A program made the translations under genes and the position numbers. Under the pieces are notes generated by a model. That model was not told where the DNA came from and did no database searches. It saw only the letters and a list, made by a program, of their open reading frames with translations. Below, piece by piece: positions 1 through 6,450 of a DNA stretch of 9,389 bases. This stretch comes from Rubrivivax sp. (GTDB lineage Bacteria > Pseudomonadota > Gammaproteobacteria > Burkholderiales > Burkholderiaceae_C): contig JAUYAJ010000519.1 in assembly GCA_030693565.1 (NCBI GenBank), positions 1-9,389 on the forward strand, written 5' to 3'. The stretch's first letter is position 1. Every line of letters begins with the position of its first letter.

Positions 1-1
1 C

Positions 2-976
2 CTATCCGCCATCGTCACGCTGGACAGCCAGGAACCGAAAACCGGCACCAAGAAGCGGCTGGAAGGCGTGCTGGACTTTGCGTGCGGCTCCGGTTCACTG
101 CTGCTCAACGTGCGCAAGAAGGTGAACAAGGCTGGCGGCACCATCGGCAAAATCTTTGGCCAGGAAAAGAACATCACCACCTACAACCTCGCGCGCATGA
201 ACATGCTGCTGCACGGGGTGAAGGACACGGAGTTCGAGATCTTCCACGGCGACACACTGCTCAACGAGTGGGACATGATGCGGGAGCCAAACCCGGCCAA
301 GAAGCCGAGCTTCGACGCCATCGTCGCCAACCCGCCCTTCAGCTACCGCTGGGAGCCTACCGACGCGCTGGCCGACGACGTGCGCTTCAAAAGCCATGGA
401 CTGGCGCCCAAATCAGCCGCCGACTTCGCCTTCCTGCTGCACGGCTTCCACTTCCTGAAAGATGAAGGGGTGATGGCCATCATCCTGCCGCACGGGGTGC
501 TGTTTCGGGGCGGTGCCGAGGAACGCATCCGAAAGAAGCTGCTCAATGACGGCCACATCGACACCGTCATCGGCCTGCCCGCGAACCTCTTCTACTCCAC
601 CGGCATACCGGTGTGCATCCTGGTACTGAAGAAGTGCAAGAAGCCGGACGACGTGCTGTTCATCAACGCGGCGGAGCACTTCGTCAAAGGCAAGCGCCAG
701 AACCAGCTGACCGGCGAGCACATCGCCAAGATCATCCAGACCTACCAGTTCCGCGAGGAAGCGACGCGCTATTCACGCCGGGTGGAGATGGCCGAGATTG
801 AAAAGAACGACTTCAACTTGAACATCTCGCGCTACATCAGCACGGCTGTGGGTGAAGCGGAAATTGATCTGGATGAGACGCACCAAGAGCTGGTGGAGAT
901 TGAGAAGGCGATTAGGGCGGCGAAGGACAAGCACAACGCTTTTCTGAAAGAACTGAATTTGAAACCGTTGCCATAG
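2..976 (+). CDS. hsdM: Type I restriction-modification DNA methyltransferase subunit M, 5'-truncated by window edge
   Basis: HsdM is the adenine-N6 methylating subunit of type I restriction-modification systems. It works in a complex with the specificity subunit HsdS and uses S-adenosylmethionine. The frame is open from base 2 with no start in the window, so about 324 C-terminal codons are present; the family is usually about 500 residues. The SAM-binding motif DFACGSGSLL starts at base 74. The typical stretch GQEKNITTYNLARMNMLLHG follows, and the catalytic motif NPPF begins at base 329. The tail (EKAIRAAKDKHNAFLKEL...) is a normal HsdM C-terminal helix, so the 3' end looks intact, ending in TAG. 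A GTG at base 68 lies just before motif I and is not a credible start. The gene uses more AAG, GAA and ATC codons and is less GC-rich than the genes to its right, which suggests horizontal transfer. No hsdS follows it here. Confidence 0.93.
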   Translation, partial: LSAIVTLDSQEPKTGTKKRLEGVLDFACGSGSLLLNVRKKVNKAGGTIGKIFGQEKNITTYNLARMNMLLHGVKDTEFEIFHGDTLLNEWDMMREPNPAKKPSFDAIVANPPFSYRWEPTDALADDVRFKSHGLAPKSAADFAFLLHGFHFLKDEGVMAIILPHGVLFRGGAEERIRKKLLNDGHIDTVIGLPANLFYSTGIPVCILVLKKCKKPDDVLFINAAEHFVKGKRQNQLTGEHIAKIIQTYQFREEATRYSRRVEMAEIEKNDFNLNISRYISTAVGEAEIDLDETHQELVEIEKAIRAAKDKHNAFLKELNLKPLP

Positions 977-1416
977 TCACTCACACTGACTCGTCCGCGC
1001 AGGCCCCGGCCTCAGCCTGCGCGAAGAAGGTCGCGGCATGCTGCTGCACCAAGCGGTACAGCCTGGTCTGCGCCAGGCGGTGGCGCTCGCAGTGAACAGG
1101 TGCGCCATCCGGTGCCCACTGGGGCTGGCGGCCGATGGCATGCACGCAGGGCTCCCGAAGTGGTGAGCCCGCACGGTCTCAAGGCTTGCGCCGCGTCTCA
1201 ATCGCTCCGAGTGCCGCCTACCCGTGGGTGCCTGCCTCTGTGGCGCCTCGTTCTAGCGATCGGTTGGCGGTTGCTTCCGGCACAACTTCGACGAGACGAG
1301 AAGCCAGGAATCTGCCTGTCGTCGCCGTCTGCTCCTGGCCGGCAGCGTGAGGCCGGTGAGCGGCGAAGCCGACATCCCCCTGCGCCGATAGGTTCAAGGA
1401 TTTCGGGCGCACCACA
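977..1416. mobile_element. Gene-free spacer with remnant of an IS91-like element
   Basis: This 440-base stretch between the hsdM stop and the permease stop has no intact gene. On the minus strand one reading frame (the one holding the transposase fragment at 981-1145) can be followed from about 1415 to 981, interrupted by stops near 1218-1220 and 1179-1181. Its lower part resembles the start of an IS91-type transposase. The upper part may be the 5' leader of the same element or another decayed fragment; I do not recognise it. I see no clear terminal repeats or target duplication, as expected for IS91-type elements, which lack terminal inverted repeats. The boundaries are inferred from the flanking gene ends and are not directly seen. 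Confidence 0.5.
981..1145 (-). pseudogene. Truncated N-terminus of IS91-family transposase
   Basis: The minus-strand frame from a GTG at 1145 to a TGA at 981-983 encodes 54 residues containing HCERHRLAQTRLYRLVQQHA followed by ATFFAQAEAGA. From memory, IS91-family (Y2, HUH-type) transposases begin with a segment of the form 'LYRLVQQHAA-F---E', just ahead of a zinc-binding domain with the pattern of an 'FLECGIL-HGF-R--C' stretch. Here the likeness stops after about 48 residues; the frame then reads CADESV and stops, so the zinc-binding and catalytic domains are missing. The fragment ends four bases beyond the hsdM stop, which puts a rearrangement breakpoint there. A database search is needed to confirm the family; a chance match is unlikely but possible. 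It cannot encode an active enzyme. Confidence 0.55.
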
Positions 1417-2382
1417 CTAAACCGGCCGCACCCCGAGCACCCAGGCCAGCACGGTGAAGCTGACGAAAGCCAGCGCCGTGCTGCTCATGATGATGCGCGC
1501 GATGCGGCCGTTGTCGGCGCCGTAGCGCTCGGCCAGCAGCGAGACGTTGCTGGCGCTGGGCAGCGCCGCCGCCAGCACCAGCACCAGGATCTGGAATTCA
1601 CTCAGCGGCGCGCCCAGCACATGCGCTGCCGAGGCCAGCGCCAGCACCAGCAGCGGGTGGACGAAGAGCTTGATCAGCGCCACCGGCAGAAAGCGTCCGA
1701 CCGGGGTGCGCGTGTGCGCATGCTGGCCGGCGCGCCAGAGCACGGCGCCGATGGTGAACAGCGCCACCGGCGTCGCCGCGTCGGCGAGCATGCGCACGAT
1801 GACATCGATCGGGCCCGAGAGCTGGACTTCGGCCACCGAGAAGGCGGCGCCGAGCGCGATCGACCACGGCAGCGGGTTCGACAGTGCGCCGCGCAGCGCG
1901 CGCTTGGCGGCCACGCGCGCGCCCTGGCCGCTGGCGCCATGGGCCTGCGCCAGCGCGATGCACAGCGAACTGGTGACGAAGAGGTCGGCCAGCACGGTGG
2001 AAATCACCGGCCCGGCCGCCGCCGGGCCGAGCAGCGCCACCAGCAGCGGCACGCCCATGAAACCGGTGTTCGGGAAGGCCGCGACCAGGGCGCCGAAGGC
2101 CGCGTCCTTGAGCTGCACCGTCTCGTTCAAGGTCAATGCGATGGTGACGAAGACGATCAGCAGCGCGGCGACCAGGTAGACCCCCAGCACCACCGGATTC
2201 AGCAAGTCGAACACCGGCGTGTTCATGCCGAAGCGGAACAGCATGCACGGCAGGGCGAAGTAGAGGACGAAGGCGTTCAGCCCCGGGATCGCGCTCTCCG
2301 GCAAGACATGGCGGCGCGCCGCCAGGTAGCCGGCGAGCACGAGGGCGAAGAACGGAACGGTGACGGCGAGGATGGCTTGCAC
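1417..2382 (-). CDS. AEC (auxin efflux carrier) family permease
   Basis: This is a predicted inner-membrane transporter of the AEC family (PF03547), whose bacterial members export or import organic anions such as malonate or malate; the substrate here is unknown. The 321 residues match the usual family length of about 310. Hydrophobic segments run through the protein in two groups joined by a polar loop (about residues 147-165), consistent with the ten-helix fold. Family signatures include AFPNTGFMGVPL at residues 102-113 and LPSASNVSLLAERYGA near residues 274-289, followed by a final helix. Translation begins at a GTG (2380-2382), which puts the first helix at the N-terminus. No Shine-Dalgarno is evident, but the upstream phosphatase gene stops only 15 bases before, so translational coupling is plausible. 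The stop (TAG at 1417-1419) borders the IS remnant. Confidence 0.9.
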   Translation of the reverse strand: MQAILAVTVPFFALVLAGYLAARRHVLPESAIPGLNAFVLYFALPCMLFRFGMNTPVFDLLNPVVLGVYLVAALLIVFVTIALTLNETVQLKDAAFGALVAAFPNTGFMGVPLLVALLGPAAAGPVISTVLADLFVTSSLCIALAQAHGASGQGARVAAKRALRGALSNPLPWSIALGAAFSVAEVQLSGPIDVIVRMLADAATPVALFTIGAVLWRAGQHAHTRTPVGRFLPVALIKLFVHPLLVLALASAAHVLGAPLSEFQILVLVLAAALPSASNVSLLAERYGADNGRIARIIMSSTALAFVSFTVLAWVLGVRPV

Positions 2383-2397
2383 AGGGGCGGCAGTATC

Positions 2398-3891
2398 TCA
2401 GTCGCGCTGCGGGCCCGGGCGCTGCGGGTCGACGACGAAGCGCGCCGCCTCCAGCACCGGGCTGTTCGGGTCCTCGGGCCGCTGCACCACCATCACCTGG
2501 GCTTGCAGCTGGCGGGCGTCGATCTTGAAGGCCATGTAGCCGCGCTGGTCGGCGCGGCCGTAGTGCAGGTGCGGGTTGCGCGCCATGGCGGTGGCTAGCA
2601 GTGCCTGAGCGCGGCCTTGGCTGCTGATCGAGCTGCCGCAGAACTCGCTGGCGACCACCGGCGAGCGCGCATTGCCGGGCTCTGCGTGCAGGTCGGCCAC
2701 CAGATGGGCGTGCACATCGCCGCCCAGCACCACCGCGCCCGGCACCCGGCGCTCGGCGACGGTGGCCAGCAGGCGCTGGCGCGCCGGCGCATAACCGTCC
2801 CAGCCGTCGGTCCAGACGCGGCCGCTGTTGTCGGCGTCGATCGGCGCCATCAGCGTTTGCTGGGCCAGCAGGTTCCAGGGCCGGTTCAGGTCCCAGCCCT
2901 GCGCCAGCCAGCGCTCCTGTTCGGCGCCCAGCAGCGAGCGCGCCGGGTCCTGCAGTTCAGGGCAGTCGGCAGCGGCGATGCGGCGCGCACCACTGGCGCG
3001 CAGCGGGGGCGGGCAGGCCTGCACATGGCGGTACTGGCGGCCGTCGAGCAAGTGGATGCGCGCCAGCCGGCCCCAGTCGAGCTGGCCGAATATGCGCATC
3101 TCGGCGCCTTGCGGCCGCAGCGCCTTGGCCACCGGCTGGTGTTCCCACCAGGCCTGGTAGGCGGCGGCGCGCTGGCTGCGCATGTCGGCGCCGGACGGTG
3201 TGGCTGGCGCGCTGCCGGCGTAGTCGTTCTCAAGCTCGTGGTCGTCCCAGGTCAGCAGCCAGGGGCAGGCGGCGTGCGCAGCCTGCAGCGCCGGGTCGCT
3301 CTTGTACTGGGCGTAGCGGCGCCGGTAGTCGGCCAGTGTGCGCACCATCAGGCCCTCATGGCGGCGCAAGGCGTCGGGGCGCGACGCGTATTCGTAGATG
3401 TAGTCGCCCAGGAACAGCAGCAGATCGGGCGGCTGCGCGGCCAGCTGACGCCAGGCGGCGTAGTGGCCATGGTCCCAGCGCTGGCAGCTGGCGATCGCGG
3501 CGTGCAGCGTCGCCGGCGCATCGGCTGCCGGCGCGGTGCGCGTGCGGCCAACGGCGCTGGCCTGGCCGAGGGCGCGAAAGCGGTACCAGTACCAGCGCGC
3601 CGGCGCCAGCCCGGCCGGCTCGGCGTGCACGCTGTGGGCCCAGGCGGCGTCAGCGCTCTCGACACCGCTGGCGGCGATGCGGGAGAACTGCTCGTCATGG
3701 GCCAGCTCCCAATGCACCGGCACTTGCGGCGGCAGATCAGGGCCGGTGAGCCGGGTCCACAGCACCAGGCTCTGCGGCTGCGGCTGACCCGAGGCCACGC
3801 CGAGGCCGAAGCGCGGCACGTCGGCGGCGCGGGCGTGGCGCACGAAGCACGGCGCCAGTGCGCTCAGCAGCAGCGGGCGGCGGCCGATCAT
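2398..3891 (-). CDS. PhoD-like phosphodiesterase/alkaline phosphatase, probably exported
   Basis: This is a metallophosphatase of the PhoD family (PF09423), which releases phosphate from phosphomono- or diesters outside the cytoplasm. The N-terminus MIGRRPLLLSALAP is a possible Tat signal: a twin arginine at residues 4-5, then a hydrophobic stretch and an ARA-A cleavage-like site near residue 22. The RR context is not the classical SRRxFLK. The PhoD N-terminal domain follows (ASGQPQPQSLVLWTRL, residues 34-48). The catalytic core shows ASC at 134-136 (a Cys that binds iron in Bacillus PhoD), LGDYIYE at 161-167, TWDDHELENDY at 214-224, GGDVHAH at 390-396 and SEFCGSSISS at 415-424. All expected motifs are present over 497 residues, so it is likely active. 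The ATG at 3889-3891 has only a weak ribosome site. It is first in a two-gene unit with the AEC permease. Regulation by phosphate is possible but no Pho box was recognised. Confidence 0.92.
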   Translation of the reverse strand: MIGRRPLLLSALAPCFVRHARAADVPRFGLGVASGQPQPQSLVLWTRLTGPDLPPQVPVHWELAHDEQFSRIAASGVESADAAWAHSVHAEPAGLAPARWYWYRFRALGQASAVGRTRTAPAADAPATLHAAIASCQRWDHGHYAAWRQLAAQPPDLLLFLGDYIYEYASRPDALRRHEGLMVRTLADYRRRYAQYKSDPALQAAHAACPWLLTWDDHELENDYAGSAPATPSGADMRSQRAAAYQAWWEHQPVAKALRPQGAEMRIFGQLDWGRLARIHLLDGRQYRHVQACPPPLRASGARRIAAADCPELQDPARSLLGAEQERWLAQGWDLNRPWNLLAQQTLMAPIDADNSGRVWTDGWDGYAPARQRLLATVAERRVPGAVVLGGDVHAHLVADLHAEPGNARSPVVASEFCGSSISSQGRAQALLATAMARNPHLHYGRADQRGYMAFKIDARQLQAQVMVVQRPEDPNSPVLEAARFVVDPQRPGPQRD

Positions 3892-3992
3892 GGCCGGCCT
3901 ACGGGCTGGCAGCGCCAGATCATGCTGAGCATCGAGGTCTTCCGTCTTCTTGTGGGCAGGACGCCGATGCTAGTGGAGGGATCGGCCGCTTG

Positions 3993-4008
3993 CCCCTATG
4001 CGTAGGGG
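3993..4008. promoter_or_regulatory. Palindrome, candidate operator
   Basis: CCCCTA-TGCG-TAGGGG is a perfect 6-base inverted repeat around a 4-base centre, sitting in the divergent region about 100 bases from each start codon. Its size and symmetry suit a dimeric helix-turn-helix regulator. Short CCCCTA/TAGGGG half-sites recall targets of some LuxR/NarL-type response regulators, but I cannot name the protein. Confidence 0.35.
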
Positions 4009-4020
4009 GCGCCGGCCCCC
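4005..4020 (+). repeat. GC hairpin overlapping the palindrome
   Basis: GGGGGC-GCCG-GCCCCC forms a perfect 6-base-pair stem with a 4-base loop. It shares its G-run (4005-4008) with the right half of the neighbouring palindrome, so the two cannot both fold in one RNA. A further G-rich run (AAGGGCAGGGGGG, starting at 4021) could compete for the C-run at 4016-4020. Confidence 0.45.
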
Positions 4021-4112
4021 AAGGGCAGGGGGGACGGCGCGCTGCGCCAGCGCCTTTACTTGTGAACAGCGGCCCGGAGGGGCGGCGACTTCTCAATCAC
4101 CACGTTCACATC

Positions 4113-4117
4113 GGAGG
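4113..4117 (+). promoter_or_regulatory. Ribosome binding site deciding the subtilase start
   Basis: GGAGG lies four bases before the ATG at 4122-4124. It supports this start over in-frame upstream starts such as the one at 3858, which would add an 88-residue low-complexity leader translated through the divergent control region. Confidence 0.75.
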
Positions 4118-4121
4118 CCTC

Positions 4122-5378
4122 ATGGCCAAACCCAGCACCAGCGCCGGCAAGACCGGCGAGCGCAAATCCGTCATCGTCACCTTCAAGGCCAAGGGCGATC
4201 GGCGCAACAAGTCCGACGACAAGCTGGCCATTCTGGCCGGCAGCTGCCCGCGCAGCGCCGGCATGAACTTCTACGACATGGCCAGCGCCGAGGCCTTTGC
4301 AGTTGGTGCGCCCGGCCTGCCCGCCGGCATGAACGCCGACTTTGTCGGCTTCGACATCAACCTGTTCGAAGCCCCGATCGTCACCTTGCGCCTGTCCGAC
4401 GACGAGATCAAGGCGCTCAAAGGCAACCCCGACGTCGTCGCCGTCGAGGACGACGGCTTCGCCTGCGCGCTGCCGGTGCAGTCACTGGTCTTCGAAGGTC
4501 AGCCCTCGGTGCAGGCCGAGACGGTGCCGATCGGTGTCTCGCAGATCAAGGCGCCGCCGGCCTGGGGTTGTTCGCGTGGGCGTGGCATCAAGGTCGCGGT
4601 GCTCGACACCGGCATCGACTGGACCCACCCTGACCTCAAGCCCAATGTGATGGGCGCGGTCAGCTTCGTGCCCGGTGAGACGGCGATGGACGGCAACAGC
4701 CACGGCACCCACTGCGCCGGCACCATCGGTGCGGCGATCAACGGCGCCGGTGTCGTCGGCGTCGCGCCCGAGGCCTCGCTCTACGGCGTCAAGGTGCTGG
4801 CCAACAACGGCAGCGGCCAGTACAGCTGGATCATCGCCGGCATCAATTGGGCGATCCAGAACAAGATGCAGATCGTCAGCATGAGCCTGGGCGGTGGTGG
4901 CGCGCCGGCGGCGCTGGAAGCGGTTTGCAATGCGGCCCACAACGCCGGCGTGCTGCTGATCGCCGCCGCCGGCAACGCCGGACCCGGCATGGGCACGGTG
5001 GGTCAGCCGGCCAAGTACAAGAACGTCATCGCGGTGTCGGCGATCGACAGCGCCAACGTCATCGCCGCCTTCAGCAGCCGCGGTCCCGAGGTCGAGATCT
5101 GCGCCCCCGGCGTCCAGGTGCTGTCGACCATCCCGGGCGGCGGCTACGGCAACAAGAGCGGCACCAGCATGGCCTGCCCGCATGTGGCCGGCGCCGCCGC
5201 CGTGATCTGGGGCGCGCACCGCTTCGCCACCAATGTGCAGATCTGGAACCTGATGGCGGCCACCGCCGACAACCTGGGCCTGCCGGGCTGGGACGCGCTC
5301 TACGGCTATGGCCGTGTCGACGTCGACCAGGCCGCGCTGGCGATGGTGCCGGCGCCGGCTTTCGCGCTCAAACCTTGA
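4122..5378 (+). CDS. Subtilisin-family (S8) serine protease with I9-like pro-region, no signal peptide
   Basis: This is a 418-residue endopeptidase of family S8. Residues about 15-125 (SVIVTFKAKGD... to ...PDVVAVEDDGF) look like an inhibitor-I9 pro-region that would fold and block the active site until cleaved. The catalytic domain starts near W148. The triad is complete: Asp162 in VAVLDTGID, His194 in NSHGTHCAG and Ser349 in GTSMACPHVAG, with the oxyanion Asn285 in AAAGNAGPG. The Cys after HGTH (residue 198) recalls proteinase K-type enzymes. The mature part is about 270 residues, a minimal domain with no C-terminal extension. Oddly, the N-terminus MAKPSTSAGKTGERKS is polar and has no Sec or Tat signal, although most I9-bearing subtilases are secreted. 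It may act in the cytoplasm or leave by another route. The next gene begins at its stop codon, pointing to a two-gene operon. Confidence 0.93.
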   Translation: MAKPSTSAGKTGERKSVIVTFKAKGDRRNKSDDKLAILAGSCPRSAGMNFYDMASAEAFAVGAPGLPAGMNADFVGFDINLFEAPIVTLRLSDDEIKALKGNPDVVAVEDDGFACALPVQSLVFEGQPSVQAETVPIGVSQIKAPPAWGCSRGRGIKVAVLDTGIDWTHPDLKPNVMGAVSFVPGETAMDGNSHGTHCAGTIGAAINGAGVVGVAPEASLYGVKVLANNGSGQYSWIIAGINWAIQNKMQIVSMSLGGGGAPAALEAVCNAAHNAGVLLIAAAGNAGPGMGTVGQPAKYKNVIAVSAIDSANVIAAFSSRGPEVEICAPGVQVLSTIPGGGYGNKSGTSMACPHVAGAAAVIWGAHRFATNVQIWNLMAATADNLGLPGWDALYGYGRVDVDQAALAMVPAPAFALKP

Positions 5379-5392
5379 GCGCCAGCGGCGCG

Positions 5393-6181
5393 ATGCAGGT
5401 CCAGCTGCTGGCGCTGGTGCCCGGCGCGCCGCTGCCTTGGCGGGCGCCGGCGTCGACGCGGCAGCCGGTGCCGGCCGGCTACGGCGTCCAGGAGCAATGC
5501 CTGCCCTTCACCGCGGCCAGCGCGCTGGGCTTGCTGGTGCCGGCGCCGTTCGACTTCGGCCTGTGCCCGGCGGCCGAGTTGCCGCCGGGCTGCCGCGGCT
5601 TTGCGCCGCCGGCGCTGGCGGCGCAGGCCGGCGACGCGCGGCTGTTCTACGTTCGCGACCACGCGGCCAGCCGCTTCAGCGCCAACGCCTTCCACTTCGA
5701 TGCCTTGCCCTTCGACGATGCGCGCGGCCAGCGCAGCGAGATGCGGCCGGTGCAGCCCGGGCTGAGCTTCTTCGAACGCGCCGATCAGGCCGGGCTGTTC
5801 AAGCTCCACCTGCCCTGGCTGCTGCGCACGCCGGCGCTCGTCGACAGCGTGTTCGGCGCGCCGCTCAACCGAAGGGTGCCGGTGGAGGTGCTGACCGGCC
5901 TTGTCGAGACCGACTGGTATGCGCAGCCGGTGAACCTGGTGCTGCGAAAACCGTTGGCTGGCGCGCTGCATGTGGCGGCGGGCGATGTCGTCGCCCAGGT
6001 CGTGTTCGTGGCTCGTGAGGCCCGGCGTGCTGAGCTGCAGCCGCTGGCGCCGGCGAGCGCGGCAGCGCAGGCGCTGCGCAACGAGTTGCTGCAGTGGTAC
6101 GTGGCCCATGGCCGCGACCGCAGCGCCTACCGGCGGCTGGCGCGCAGGCGCCCGGGGCGCGTCGAAGCGGCGGCTGACTGA
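5393..6181 (+). CDS. DUF6065-like protein of unknown function
   Basis: This encodes a 262-residue soluble protein with no signal or membrane segment. The middle section has FKLHLPWLLRTPALVDSVFG (136-155), then PLNRRVPVEVLTGLVETDWY (157-176), then a strand-rich end with GDVVAQVVFV (197-206). From memory, the 'GP-NR...LTGIVETDW' pattern and the following GE-P-C-I-PV-like strand are the signature of DUF6065 proteins, whose function is not known. The frame is open across the upstream stop. The ATG at 5393 is chosen, but a TTG at 5375-5377, overlapping the subtilase TGA, is a fair alternative that would add six residues and give a stop/start overlap. Neither has a good ribosome site, so translational coupling to the protease is likely. 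The C-terminus is very Arg-rich (RRLARRRPGR). The gene ends inside the inverted-repeat element. Confidence 0.75.
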   Translation: MQVQLLALVPGAPLPWRAPASTRQPVPAGYGVQEQCLPFTAASALGLLVPAPFDFGLCPAAELPPGCRGFAPPALAAQAGDARLFYVRDHAASRFSANAFHFDALPFDDARGQRSEMRPVQPGLSFFERADQAGLFKLHLPWLLRTPALVDSVFGAPLNRRVPVEVLTGLVETDWYAQPVNLVLRKPLAGALHVAAGDVVAQVVFVAREARRAELQPLAPASAAAQALRNELLQWYVAHGRDRSAYRRLARRRPGRVEAAAD

Positions 6182-6211
6182 GAGGTTGAGAGGCAATACC
6201 ATGGGGCCGCG

Positions 6212-6310
6212 TAATCCCCCAGAACAGTATCAATCAAGGCGCAAATCGCAGGCGGGCCGGGTGGCCCGGCGAGCATTTGCAACGCCGAGTGAGGCTGTTC
6301 TGGGGGCTTA
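6212..6310 (+). repeat. Long hairpin arm 1 of the nested element
   Basis: CCCCCAGAACAG at 6216-6227 pairs perfectly with CTGTTCTGGGGG at 6295-6306, extended by TAA/TTA at the base. Pairing resumes further in, with GCAAAT (6241-6246) against ATTTGC (6275-6280), and ends in a perfect CGGGCC-GGGT-GGCCCG stem-loop (6253-6268). The mismatches between the two halves include T-G pairs, which would be tolerated in RNA. Confidence 0.85.
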
Positions 6311-6318
6311 CCCGCAGG

Positions 6319-6418
6319 GCCGGGGTGCCCAAGGGCCCTGCGCGGCGTTGCATCGCTTGCCCGGACGTGAGTCCGGGCTGCGCGCTGCGCCTTGCTCAGG
6401 GCCCTTGGACGCCCCGGC
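6319..6418 (+). repeat. Long hairpin arm 2 of the nested element, with GNRA-type loop
   Basis: The 22 bases at 6319-6340 (GCCGGGG, three bases, CCAAGGGCCCTG) match the reverse complement of 6397-6418 at 20 positions; one of the two differences would be a G-T pair. Its inner end is a perfect 8-pair stem, GCCCGGAC (6359-6366) with GTCCGGGC (6371-6378), closed by the loop GTGA, which fits the stable GNRA tetraloop class in RNA. Confidence 0.85.
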
Positions 6419-6450
6419 GCGAGCCCATGGGATTGCCTCTCAACCTCTGA

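Larger units (their letters stand above)
3892..4121. promoter_or_regulatory. Divergent control region between the phosphatase and the subtilase
   Basis: This 230-base spacer separates two divergently read genes and should hold promoters for both. I could not assign convincing -35/-10 pairs. It contains a perfect short palindrome at 3993-4008 and a run of alternating C-rich and G-rich blocks through about 4035. The subtilase ribosome site lies at its right end. Confidence 0.5.

Noticed and set aside
1218..1415. Minus-strand open frame of 65 codons next to the permease stop
   Set aside because: No recognisable domain or ribosome site. It shares the frame of the IS91-like fragment and is treated as part of that decayed element.
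1100..1420. Plus-strand open frame of 106 codons in the hsdM-permease spacer
   Set aside because: No ribosome site, Arg/Pro/Ser-rich sequence with no family likeness, and it runs antisense to the transposase-like fragment.
2617..4005. 462-codon open frame opposite the phosphatase
   Set aside because: Antisense shadow with Ala/Arg/Gly-rich sequence; the minus strand has all PhoD motifs.
3858..4121. Upstream extension of the subtilase to a start at 3858
   Set aside because: It would overlap the phosphatase start and read through the hairpin region as low-complexity sequence; the GGAGG before 4122 supports the shorter form.
6212..6418. CRISPR array or tandem repeats within the structured element
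   Set aside because: The repeats are inverted and nested, not direct and evenly spaced, and no cas genes are nearby.
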